Made by a program: the position numbers and the translations under genes | In this document: piece by piece, positions 54,612-62,783 of the stretch | Numbering within the stretch: position 1 is the stretch's first letter | Layout: each line of letters begins with the position of its first letter | Source: JAXMCI01 sp046349435 | Lineage (GTDB): Bacteria > Pseudomonadota > Alphaproteobacteria > Dongiales > Dongiaceae | Assembly: GCA_046349435.1 (NCBI GenBank) | Contig: JAXMCI010000019.1 | Span: 62,001-126,000, forward strand | Length of the DNA: 64,000 bases | Reading direction: 5' to 3' | The notes under the pieces: generated by a model | The model's input: the letters and a program-made list of their open reading frames with translations, nothing else | What the model was told of the DNA's origin: nothing | Databases searched by the model: none

Positions 54612-55787
54612 TCAGGGCGTGGCCGGGCGGAACCGTTCGTAAAGCGCCTTCTCCAGCGCGATGAAGGCGGCGTCGGCCTGCGGGCCGCTGATGTTGGTCA
54701 TCAGCACCATGGCAAGGTCGGTGGCGGGCTGGACCAGGATGTGGGCCAGGTTCATGGTGTTGGAGCCGCCATGGAAGAGGAAGGGCTGCGCCGCCCAGTC
54801 GAACTGGACCTGCCCCCAGCCGAGGCCGTAGCGGCCGTTCTTCGGCGTTCCCGGCGCCGCGTTCGGCCGGGTCGGGATGTCGGTCAGCATGGCGTGCAGC
54901 CGGCGCATCGTCTCCGGCTTCACCAGGACCGGTCCGCGCCGCTGCTCGCCGGCGTTCCAGCCCGCCCAGGCGGCGAAGTCGAGCAGCGACATGTGCACCG
55001 TGCCGGCGGGACCGATGACCAGCGGGTTGTCGCCGTTCGGCCCGGCCAGCATGGCCTTGGGCTTGCCGTCGACCAGCAGGTGGCCGAGCGGCGCGTCGAC
55101 CTTGCCGAGGCTGGCCTGCGGGCCGAAGCCGGCGGAGGCGAGGCCGAGCGGGCCGAGCACCCGCTCCTGCAGCAGCTCCTCCCAGGTCCGGCCCGTGGCG
55201 CGCTCGATCATCGCGCCGGCCAGGACGTAGTTCATGTTGGCGTAGGCCCAGCGGGTGCCGGACGGGCTGGCCAGCTTCTCGCCGCGCCACTGGCCGACCA
55301 GCCAGTAGCGGAGATCGTCGAGGTTGCCGGGCTGCAGGAAGGACTCGCCGAGCAGCTTGCCGAACGCCTCGTTGTCGCCGGGTATGCCGCTGAGGTGCGC
55401 GAGCATCTGCTCCAGCGTGATGGCGCGGAAGCCGGGGTCCATGCCGGCGGCGAGCTCCGGGAAGAGCTCGGCCGGGGTCGAATCCCAGCGCAGCCTGCCC
55501 TCGTCCACGAGGATGCCGGCGAGCAGCGCGGTGATCGCCTTGGTGTCGGAGCCGATGTGGAAGCGGTCGGCAGGCGAGACCGGCAGCTGCGCGCCGGCGC
55601 GCCGGGTGCCGACCGCGCCGACGGCGATCACCTGGCCGTCCTTGACGACCGCCGCGCCGAGCGCGGGCAGGCCGTACTGCGCGAGATAGGGGGTGAGCAT
55701 GGCGTCCAGCGACTCGGCGGCGCGGGCCGGCGCCGCGGCCTGCCCGGCGGCGAGCAGCAGCAGCGCGAGCAGGGTGCCTCGCAGCAT
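54612..55787 (-). CDS. Exported serine hydrolase (class C beta-lactamase fold)
   Basis: 391 residues. Signal peptide (LLALLLLAAGQAAAPARAA). Nucleophile motif SDTK in FHIGSDTKAITALLAG (about 76), YAN in RWAYANMNYVLAG (YxN equivalent), and HGGSN near residue 345 as the third motif. These define the beta-lactamase/DD-peptidase/esterase family; the substrate may be an ester or peptide. It may be cotranscribed with the amidohydrolase upstream (26-base gap). Confidence 0.92.
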   Translation of the reverse strand: MLRGTLLALLLLAAGQAAAPARAAESLDAMLTPYLAQYGLPALGAAVVKDGQVIAVGAVGTRRAGAQLPVSPADRFHIGSDTKAITALLAGILVDEGRLRWDSTPAELFPELAAGMDPGFRAITLEQMLAHLSGIPGDNEAFGKLLGESFLQPGNLDDLRYWLVGQWRGEKLASPSGTRWAYANMNYVLAGAMIERATGRTWEELLQERVLGPLGLASAGFGPQASLGKVDAPLGHLLVDGKPKAMLAGPNGDNPLVIGPAGTVHMSLLDFAAWAGWNAGEQRRGPVLVKPETMRRLHAMLTDIPTRPNAAPGTPKNGRYGLGWGQVQFDWAAQPFLFHGGSNTMNLAHILVQPATDLAMVLMTNISGPQADAAFIALEKALYERFRPATP

Positions 55788-55813
55788 CGCGACCTCCCGG
55801 AAAGCGCGGCGCC

Positions 55814-57007
55814 TCAGCCGCGGTCGTTACGGCAGACCCTGCCGTCCTTCATGACGAAGAAGACGTCGCGCATCGCCGCGATGTCGCCCAGCGGATCGGC
55901 CGGCACGGCGATGACGTCGGCGAGCCGCCCCGGGGCCAGCGTGCCGAGCCGGTCGGCGAGGCCCATCATCTCGGCCGCCTCGGTGGTCGCGGCGCGGATC
56001 GCCTCGAGCGGCGTCAGGCCGATCTCGCGGACCATCACCTCGAGCTCCTGCATGTTGTCGCCGCAATGATTGCCGGGGGTGCCGACGTCGGTGCCCATGA
56101 CGATGCGCACGCCGCAGCGCCGGGCCAGCTTGACGTTGCCGACCCGGATCGCGTGCACCGATTCGTAGCGCTCGCGGATGTGCGGCGGGACGCGGCCGGC
56201 GAAGGTCGGGTCGCTCATCATCGCCGGCGTCGTGCACAGGGTGGGGACGAGGAAGGCGCCGCGCTCGGCCATCAGCCGGTAGGCCGCCTCGTCGCCGAAG
56301 CTGCCATGCTCGATCGAGCGGCAGCCGGCCTCGACGGCGTTGCGGATGCCGTCCAGCGCGTGGCAGTGGGCGGCGACGTAGGTCAGGTTGTCGGTGGCGA
56401 TGCCGACCGCCGCCTCGATCTCCTCGCGGCGGTACTGGATCGCCTCGGCCTTCTCGTACTTGGTCGAGGTGATCGCGCCGGTGGCGAGCAGCTTGATGAA
56501 GTCGGCGCCGTTGGCGAGCTGCTTGCGCGCCGCGGCGCGCACCGCGTCGACGCCGTCGGCCTCCTCGTACATGCCGCGATAGTAGGGCGTGGTGCTCGAG
56601 GTGATGGTGAGCAGGCGGCCGGAGCAGTAGAGGCGGGGGCCGGGAATCCAGCCGGCGTTGATCGCCTCGCGCACGGCGATCTCGTGAAAGTCCCAGCCGC
56701 CGACGTCGCGCGCCGTGGTGATGCCGCACATCAGCAGGTCGCGCGCCATCCGCGCGGTGTGCAGCACGATGGTGCCGGGCATGGCGTCGCGCCATGGGTT
56801 GTTCGGGTCGGGATGCCGCGTATCGAGCGTGATGTGGACATGGCAGTCGAAGAAGCCCGGCAGCAGCCAGGCGCCGGCGAGGTCGATGCCCTCGGCACCG
56901 GCCGGGGCGCGGCCGATCTCAGCGATCCGGTTGCCCTCGACCCTGAGGTCGGCGACGCGAAACGTCCCGGCGCCGCCCTCGAAGACGCGCCCGCCCATCA
57001 GCCACAT
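55814..57007 (-). CDS. Metal-dependent amidohydrolase (imidazolonepropionase/prolidase-like)
   Basis: 397 residues from ATG 57007. All binuclear metal ligands are visible: DCHVHITLD, the Lys in DFIKLLATGAITS (usually carboxylated), AAHCHALDGI, SIEHGSF, and the Asp in VMGTDVGTPGNHC. The N- and C-terminal beta sandwich is formed by DLRVEGNRIAEIG and GRLADVIAVPADP. No signal peptide, so cytosolic. Substrates of this group include dipeptides and organophosphates; not predictable here. Confidence 0.92.
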   Translation of the reverse strand: MWLMGGRVFEGGAGTFRVADLRVEGNRIAEIGRAPAGAEGIDLAGAWLLPGFFDCHVHITLDTRHPDPNNPWRDAMPGTIVLHTARMARDLLMCGITTARDVGGWDFHEIAVREAINAGWIPGPRLYCSGRLLTITSSTTPYYRGMYEEADGVDAVRAAARKQLANGADFIKLLATGAITSTKYEKAEAIQYRREEIEAAVGIATDNLTYVAAHCHALDGIRNAVEAGCRSIEHGSFGDEAAYRLMAERGAFLVPTLCTTPAMMSDPTFAGRVPPHIRERYESVHAIRVGNVKLARRCGVRIVMGTDVGTPGNHCGDNMQELEVMVREIGLTPLEAIRAATTEAAEMMGLADRLGTLAPGRLADVIAVPADPLGDIAAMRDVFFVMKDGRVCRNDRG

Positions 57008-57150
57008 GCGATGATCCCCCTCCAGCGATTCCGCCCGGACTGTACCGCGAATCCGGCCGGCCGCCAGGGGGACGCAGCGGCGGCGCCGCGATCGCTTGCC
57101 AGCCTGTGCCGCCCCGGCCCACACTGCGGCCGGTCGCGAGGGATTCAGGC

Positions 57151-58292
57151 ATGACGTCAATCCTCGTTCGGGCCAGGGCGGCCCTGTTCGGCCTCGTTCT
57201 GCTGCTGGCGTGTGTGTCGCCGGCGGCGGCCGATGACGCACTGCCGGAGGTCGAAGGCAGCTTCGCCATGCTCGGCATGCAGGTGCCGCTGCCCGGCGGC
57301 CCCTGGCACCTCGTCGCCGAGGCGCAGCAGCCGGCACCGGCCGGTAGACCGGTGCTGCACGGCGCGGTCCTCGCCAGCCTCTCCGGCACCACCGTCGCGG
57401 GGCTGGTGGTGATCCAGGCGGCGATCGACAGCGAGGCGGTGGGCTCGGGCCTGCCCGGCGCCTGCAGCCGCTCCGACCTGCATTGGACCGAGATCCGCTC
57501 GGGCGCCGGCTCGCTGCTGGCGGTGTGCAGCTACGTCACGCACCTGGTGCACGCGGCCGGGCCGGGCTCCGCGGCGGTGTGGACGGCTGCCGACCGGGCG
57601 ATCCGGTCACAGGGCTGGACCGTTCCCGCCACCTGGCTGGCGGTCGGGTTCCGCATCGCCGACGATATCGACCTGCTCGACGTCCGCTACTACTTCAATC
57701 CCGACCTGCTCGGCATGCCGCCGGTCGCAGCGCGGGCCGAGCCGGCGGGCGGCGGCTGGCTCGGAGGCGCCGCCTCGATCTATGGCTCCGTCCGCGCGGC
57801 GATCGCGGGCGAGGGCGTGCCGCACGATCCGCGCTGGGTGGCCAGCCCGTGGTCGCCGGCGGCGGTGGCCGACGATCCCCGCCGGGCGGCGGCGATCGCC
57901 GGCCTGGTCGCCTGGGCCCACCCCGCGCTGCGCGCCCTGCGCTCGGGCTTCGCCGGCCGCGCGGCGGCAATGCTGCCGCCGCCGGCGCCCTGGAGCGCCG
58001 CTGCGCAGGGCGGCGCGAAGGCTTGGCCGCGGCGTCCGCCGCGGCGCCGCGGGGAGGCGCGGTCGCGCTGTGGAAGACCCTGAGCTGGCGCGTCGTCGGC
58101 TCCAGCCTCGACCTGCTGGTCAGCTTCTCGGTCACCGGCAACGCCAATGCCGCCGGGGCGATCACCTTCATCGGCGCCGCGGTCAACAGCGTCGGCTACT
58201 ACCTGCACGAGCTGGCCTGGCAGGCCTATGAGGGCTCGCGCGACGGCCGCGCGGCCGTCGGCGACCTGCCGCCGGCCGGGATCGACTTCTAG
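57151..58292 (+). pseudogene. Exported protein joined to DUF2061 membrane domain across a frameshift
   Basis: From ATG 57151 the first frame has a signal peptide (LFGLVLLLACVSPAAADD) and a 270-residue domain of unknown type (SFAMLGMQVPLPGGPWHLV, TVPATWLAVGFRIADDIDLL). It ends at 58083 in an Arg/Pro-rich tail. From about 58021 the adjacent frame continues LAAASAAAPRGG and WKTLSWRVVGSSLDLLVSF, GAAVNSVGYYLHELAW: a DUF2061 two-helix membrane domain, to 58292. One missing base near 58021 would make a single 380-residue protein. Alternatively the DUF2061 piece starts at TTG 58023 as a separate gene. Confidence 0.7.
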
Positions 58293-58296
58293 GCGA

Positions 58297-58668
58297 TCAG
58301 GGCGTCGCCGGCTTGGTCGGGCCGCCGAGCATCTCGTACATCCAGTAGAGCCCGGGGGCCATGGTGGCGAAGACGCCGCAACCGGCAGCGAAGCCGGCGG
58401 CGAGGATCGGCAGCGTCAGCACCGGATTGGTGACGGCGCCCGTGGCGGCGACGGCGACCACGTCGCTGTAGATGTAGCTGGCGCCCGCCGTGGCGAAGCC
58501 GCCGAGGATGCAGCTCACGCCCTGGAACTGGTTCGAGTTCATCTTGTACTTGTTGGCCGGCGCGTCGTCGCCGCTCGCCGCGCGGGCGCCCGCCGCCCAG
58601 GAGCCGATCAGCGCAGCAGCCAAGCCGGCCACGGCCAGCCGTCGGAACACCATGCGGATCATCGCCAT
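58297..58668 (-). CDS. Small exported/membrane protein of unknown function
   Basis: 123 residues from ATG 58668, preceded by a run of six G (GGGGGG). Signal-like N-terminus (RRLAVAGLAAALIGSWAAGARA), then NSNQFQGVSCILGGFATAGASY, two hydrophobic Gly/Ala-rich segments (about 60-100) with one Cys each half, and a PATP tail. No family recognised. It converges on the DUF2061 gene, stops 5 bases apart. Confidence 0.75.
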   Translation of the reverse strand: MAMIRMVFRRLAVAGLAAALIGSWAAGARAASGDDAPANKYKMNSNQFQGVSCILGGFATAGASYIYSDVVAVAATGAVTNPVLTLPILAAGFAAGCGVFATMAPGLYWMYEMLGGPTKPATP

Positions 58669-58742
58669 TCCCCCCTTTGCCACCTGGCGCAAGCCTAGCA
58701 TCGGCCCCGCCGATCGTCCATGGCGGCAGGATCAAAGTCCGA

Positions 58743-59738
58743 TCAAAGTCCCGTCGCGGCGGCCGCCTCGCCGACCGGGAAGTGGCAGGACCAGCCGCGG
58801 TCGCCGTGCACCGTGAAGGCCGGCGCCTCGCCGCGGCAGCGCGGCTGCGCGCGCGGGCAGCGCGGGTGGAACTCGCAGCCCGGCGGCCGCTGCAGCAGGC
58901 TCGGCACCTCGCCGGCGAGCTCGATGCGCCGGTGCCGGGCGTCCGGGTCGGGCTCGGGGCTCGCCGCCAGCAGGGCCTCGGCATAGGGATGGCGCGGGGC
59001 GGCGAACAGCGCGGCGGTCGGCGCCTGCTCGACGATCCGGCCGAGATACATCACCGCGGTGCGGTGCGCGACGTGGCGGACCACGGCGAGATTGTGGGTG
59101 ATGATCAGGATGGCCAGCCCGAGCCGGTCCTGCAGGTCGTTGAGCAGGTTCAGCACCTCGCCCTGGATCGAGACGTCGAGCCCGGCGGTCGGCTCGTCGG
59201 CGATGACCAGCCGAGGCTGCAGCGCCACGGCGCGGGCGACGCCGACGCGGCGCGCCTGGCCGCCCGAGAGCTGGTGCGGGTAGCGCTCGGCGAAGGCGGC
59301 GGGAAGGCCGACCAGGTCGAGCAGCCGGCGCGCCTCGGCCGCGAGGTCGCGGTCGGTGAGCCCGTGCACGCGGAACGGCTCGCTCAGCAGCGAGCGCACG
59401 GTGAGGCGCGGGCTCAGCGAGCCCACCGGGTCCTGCCACATCATCGCCATGTCGCGGCGCACCGGCCGCATCGCGGCGTCGCCGCGGCCGGTGATGTCCT
59501 GCCCGGCGAAGCGGATCCGCCCGGACTGCACCGGCAGCAGCCCGATGATCGCGCGGGCGATCGTCGTCTTGCCGCTGCCGGACTCGCCGACCAGCGCCAG
59601 GGTCCGGCCTTCGTCGAGCGCGAAGGAGACGCCGGCCACCGCCTCGATGTGGGTGGGGCCGCCGCGCAGCGCGCTGCCAAGCAGGCCGGCGACGCGGAAG
59701 CGGACGCGGAGGTCCTCGACCTCGAGCAGCGCGCTCAC
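58743..59738 (-). CDS. dppF: Peptide ABC transporter ATP-binding protein (DppF type)
   Basis: 331 residues from GTG 59738. Walker A GESGSGKTTIARAI, signature LSGGQARRVGVARAV, Walker B LVIADEPTAGLDVSIQ, and the C-terminal oligopeptide-type domain with CEFHPRCPRAQPRC, which in this family can bind an Fe-S cluster. Pairs with DppD. The start overlaps the dppD stop. Longer reading upstream through dppD is a shadow frame. Confidence 0.94.
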   Translation of the reverse strand: MSALLEVEDLRVRFRVAGLLGSALRGGPTHIEAVAGVSFALDEGRTLALVGESGSGKTTIARAIIGLLPVQSGRIRFAGQDITGRGDAAMRPVRRDMAMMWQDPVGSLSPRLTVRSLLSEPFRVHGLTDRDLAAEARRLLDLVGLPAAFAERYPHQLSGGQARRVGVARAVALQPRLVIADEPTAGLDVSIQGEVLNLLNDLQDRLGLAILIITHNLAVVRHVAHRTAVMYLGRIVEQAPTAALFAAPRHPYAEALLAASPEPDPDARHRRIELAGEVPSLLQRPPGCEFHPRCPRAQPRCRGEAPAFTVHGDRGWSCHFPVGEAAAATGL

Positions 59739-60736
59739 CCAGCCGCCTCCGCCGCCATGCCGGCCAGCTCCTCCTCGGCGCGGTGGCAGGCGGCGATGCC
59801 GCCGGGCCGGACCGGCCGCAGCGCCGGATGCTCGGCGGCGCAGCGCGGGATCGCCCGGTCGCAGCGGTCGCGGAAGACGCAGCCCGAGGGCAGGGCGAGC
59901 AGGCTCGGGATGTCGCCCGGGATCACCGGCAGCTGGCGCGCCGGCTGGTCGATGCGCGCGGGATCGCACTCCAGCAGCTTGCGTGTGTAGGGGTGGGCCG
60001 GGCGCCGGAAGATGTCGCGCACGTCGCCCTGCTCGACGACCTCGCCGGCATACATCACCACCACCTCGTCGCAGAGCTCGGCGATGACGCCGAGGTGATG
60101 CGAGATGAAGAGGATCGAGCAGTGGAAATCCCGCTGCAGGTTGCGGATCAGGTTGATGACCTGGACTTCCAGGGTGGCGTCGAGCGCGGTGGTCGGCTCG
60201 TCGGCGATCAGCAGGTCGGGCTCGGCCATCAGCGCCATGGCGATGCAGATGCGCTGGCGCATGCCGCCGGAGAACTCGTGCGGATACTGGCCGAGCCGGC
60301 GCGCCGGATCGGGGATGCCGACCTTGGCCAGCATGGCGGCGGCGCGCTGCCGCTTCTCCGCCGCCGAGCGCCGCGCGCGGTACTGGATGGCGGTCATCTG
60401 CGCGCCGACCGACAGCACCGGGTTGAGCGCCGTCATCGGGTCCTGGAAGACGACCGAGATGCGGTCGCCGCGCAGCCGCTGCATGCCGGCCTCGCCCAGG
60501 GTCAGCAGGTCCTGGCCGTCGAACAGGATGCGCCCGCCGGTCACCCGGCCATTGGCCGCGAGCAGCCCGAGCACGGCGTTGATCAGGGTCGACTTGCCGC
60601 AGCCGGACTCGCCGACCAGCCCGACGATGCGGCCGCGCGGCACCGACAGGCTGACCTCGCGCAGCGCGCGCAGCGGGCCGGCCGCCGAGGCGAAGGCGAC
60701 GGACAGGCCGTCGACGGCGAGCAGCACGTCGGCCAC
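59735..60736 (-). CDS. dppD: Peptide ABC transporter ATP-binding protein (DppD type)
   Basis: 333 residues from GTG 60736. Walker A GESGCGKSTLINAV, signature FSGGMRQRICIAMAL, Walker B LLIADEPTTALDATLE, C-terminal CVFRDRCDRAIPRC. Second ATPase of the same importer, 3 bases from the permease gene. Confidence 0.95.
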   Translation of the reverse strand: MADVLLAVDGLSVAFASAAGPLRALREVSLSVPRGRIVGLVGESGCGKSTLINAVLGLLAANGRVTGGRILFDGQDLLTLGEAGMQRLRGDRISVVFQDPMTALNPVLSVGAQMTAIQYRARRSAAEKRQRAAAMLAKVGIPDPARRLGQYPHEFSGGMRQRICIAMALMAEPDLLIADEPTTALDATLEVQVINLIRNLQRDFHCSILFISHHLGVIAELCDEVVVMYAGEVVEQGDVRDIFRRPAHPYTRKLLECDPARIDQPARQLPVIPGDIPSLLALPSGCVFRDRCDRAIPRCAAEHPALRPVRPGGIAACHRAEEELAGMAAEAAG

Positions 60737-60739
60737 GGC

Positions 60740-61630
60740 TCAGCCCTCCCGCCGCAGCCGCGGGTCGATGACGTCGCGCAGCGTCTCGCCGAGGAAGGTG
60801 AAGCCCAGCGTCGCCAGGATCAGGGCGAGCCCGCCGGCGATCGACGGCCAGGCGCTCTCCTGGATGTAGTTCTGGCCCTCGTTGAGGATGGTGCCCCAGG
60901 ACGGGGCGGGCGGCGGCACGCCGAGGCCGAGGAAGCTCATCCCGGCCTCGATGGTGATCACCACCGGGATGTCCATGCAGGCGACGATCAGCACCGGGCC
61001 GATGATGTTGGGCAGGATGTGCACGGCCAGCACCCGCACCAGCCCGGCGCCGACGGCGCGGGTGGCGAGCACGAACTCGGCGTTGCGCAGCGCGATGGTC
61101 TGGGTCCGCACGATGCGGCCGTAGCCCGGCGCGAACACGGCGATGACGACGAAGAACACCGTCCACAGGCTGCGCCCGACCAGGATGGCGAGCGCCAGCG
61201 CGATCATCACCGTCGGGAAGGAGCGGATCGCGTCGAACAGCAGCACCATGGCGTGGTCGAGCCAGCGCGGCCCGTAGCCGGCGACCAGGCCGAGGACGGC
61301 CCCCAGCAGCAGCGAGGCGAGCGTCGCCGAGACCGACAGGCCGAGCGCGATGCGGCCGCCATGCAGCACGCGCGACAGCAGGTCGCGCCCGAGATGGTCG
61401 GTGCCGAGCAGATGGACCAGCGAGGGCGGCTGGAAGCGGTCGCGCACCACCATCTTGATCGGGTCGTAGGGCGTCAGGTGATCGGCGAAGACGGCGCCCA
61501 GCACGACGGCCAGCACCAGCACCAGGCCGAGCACGCCGAGCGGCTCGGCGAGCAGCCGGCCGATCACCGCGCGGGCCGCCGAGCGCGGCTGCGGCGCCGG
61601 CGCCGGGTCAGCGGAGGCTTTGGCGGACAC
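60740..61630 (-). CDS. dppC: Peptide ABC transporter permease (DppC type)
   Basis: 296 residues from GTG 61630, overlapping dppB by 23 bases. Six membrane segments; HLLGTDHLGRDLLSRVLHGG and the EAA-like loop ATRAVGAGLVRVLAVHILPN are hallmarks of DppC/OppC. Located in the inner membrane. Confidence 0.95.
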   Translation of the reverse strand: MSAKASADPAPAPQPRSAARAVIGRLLAEPLGVLGLVLVLAVVLGAVFADHLTPYDPIKMVVRDRFQPPSLVHLLGTDHLGRDLLSRVLHGGRIALGLSVSATLASLLLGAVLGLVAGYGPRWLDHAMVLLFDAIRSFPTVMIALALAILVGRSLWTVFFVVIAVFAPGYGRIVRTQTIALRNAEFVLATRAVGAGLVRVLAVHILPNIIGPVLIVACMDIPVVITIEAGMSFLGLGVPPPAPSWGTILNEGQNYIQESAWPSIAGGLALILATLGFTFLGETLRDVIDPRLRREG

Positions 61631-62555
61631 GGGGATCGAGGCCGGCGACGAGCAGGTCGGTCGCCAGGTTGACCAGCACGTAGAAGGCGGTGGTCACCAG
61701 GATGGTGCCGGTGACCAGCGGGTAGTTGCGCAGGATGATGGCGTCATAGGCGAGCTTGCCGATGCCGGGGCGGGCGAACACGATCTCGGCGAACACCGCG
61801 CTCGACAGCAGGTTCCCGATGCCGATGCCGAGCACGGTCAGGGTCGGCAGGATGGCCAGCCGCAGCGCGTAGCGGTAGGTGATGGTCGAGCGCGGGATGC
61901 CGAAGGCGCGCGCCATGCGGACATGGTTCTCGCCGAGCACCTCGAGCATCGAGGCCCGCACCATGCGGGCGAGGTACCCCACCCAGCCGAGGCCGACCGC
62001 CAGCGAGGGCAGCACGAGATGCCAGAGCTGGTCGCCGAGGTCGCCCGACTCGCCGGCGCCGATGACCGGGAACCAGTGCAGCCAGACGGCGAAGACGATC
62101 AGCGAGTACACCGCCACCACGAAGGGCGGGATGGTGATGGTGCCGACCGAGAGGATGCCGGTCAGCCGGTCGATCCACGAGCCGCGGTGGATCGCCGCGT
62201 AGCAGCCGAGCGGGATGCCGACCAGGATCGACCAGCCCATGCTGCCGGCGATCAGCGCCAGCGTGTAGGGCAGCACCTCGGCGATCGACAGCGTGACGCT
62301 GCGCTCCGACATCACCTCGATGCCGAGGTCGCCGCGCAGGATCTGCAGGAAGTAGTTGGCCAGCTGGGTCGGCAGCGGCAGGTCGAGGCCCATCCGGGCG
62401 CGGAATGTCGCCACCATCGCCGGCGTGGCGCGCGGGCCGAGCGCCACCTTCACCGGATCGCCGGGGATGACGTAGATCATGCAGAAGATCAGCGCGATCG
62501 CCAGGGCGACGATCGCGACGGAGATGACCAGCCGCTTCAGGAGATAGGGCAGCAC
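61608..62555 (-). CDS. dppB: Peptide ABC transporter permease (DppB type)
   Basis: 315 residues from GTG 62555. Starts LPYLLKRLVISVAIVALAI, then FCMIYVIPGDPVKVALG, six membrane segments and the EAA-like loop ENHVRMARAFGIPRSTITYRYAL, typical of DppB/OppB. The frame is open upstream to 62747, but that part is only the repeat-filled intergenic DNA, so the GTG next to the conserved N-terminus is preferred despite a poor ribosome site. Confidence 0.93.
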   Translation of the reverse strand: MLPYLLKRLVISVAIVALAIALIFCMIYVIPGDPVKVALGPRATPAMVATFRARMGLDLPLPTQLANYFLQILRGDLGIEVMSERSVTLSIAEVLPYTLALIAGSMGWSILVGIPLGCYAAIHRGSWIDRLTGILSVGTITIPPFVVAVYSLIVFAVWLHWFPVIGAGESGDLGDQLWHLVLPSLAVGLGWVGYLARMVRASMLEVLGENHVRMARAFGIPRSTITYRYALRLAILPTLTVLGIGIGNLLSSAVFAEIVFARPGIGKLAYDAIILRNYPLVTGTILVTTAFYVLVNLATDLLVAGLDPRVRQSLR

Positions 62556-62582
62556 GAGGGGGGCAGCGTCTCCAGGCCAGAT

Positions 62583-62611
62583 CCCCTCTCCCGCGCGAGC
62601 GGGAGAGGGGG
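62583..62611. repeat. Single-hairpin family A palindrome
   Basis: CCCCTCTCCCGC-GCGA-GCGGGAGAGGGG: a 12-bp class stem like the end hairpins of the larger copies at 11501-11617 and 19118-19232. It lies in the 228-base dppA-dppB gap. Confidence 0.75.
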
Positions 62612-62673
62612 CTAGGACTTTCAGCCCAGACGAGGGTTCATCCGGCTGGACCGTGCCGGCCACGCCCCTTCCT

Positions 62674-62745
62674 GTCATGCCCGGGCCCGACCCGGGCATC
62701 CAGCTTGCGGCAGCCATGGATTGCCGGGTCAAGCCCGGCAATGAC
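62674..62745. repeat. Palindromic repeat, family B copy 2 (inverted)
   Basis: 72 bases from GTCATGCCCGGG to CCCGGCAATGAC, nearly the exact reverse complement of copy 1 at 12821-12893. Together with the family A hairpin it fills most of the dppA-dppB gap, and may reduce expression of the permeases relative to the binding protein, a usual role of such structures. Confidence 0.85.
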
Positions 62746-62783
62746 AAGAAAGGGCAGAGGCGCGGCGGACAACGACGTCGTGC

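Noticed and set aside
58743..61166. A single 807-residue ABC fusion instead of dppF alone
   Set aside because: Upstream of 59738 this frame is an out-of-frame reading of dppD and dppC; the second ABC domain is only real in its own frame.
62556..62747. N-terminal extension of dppB through the repeats
   Set aside because: Only repeat DNA is translated there, the conserved permease N-terminus starts at the GTG, and there is no ribosome site farther upstream.
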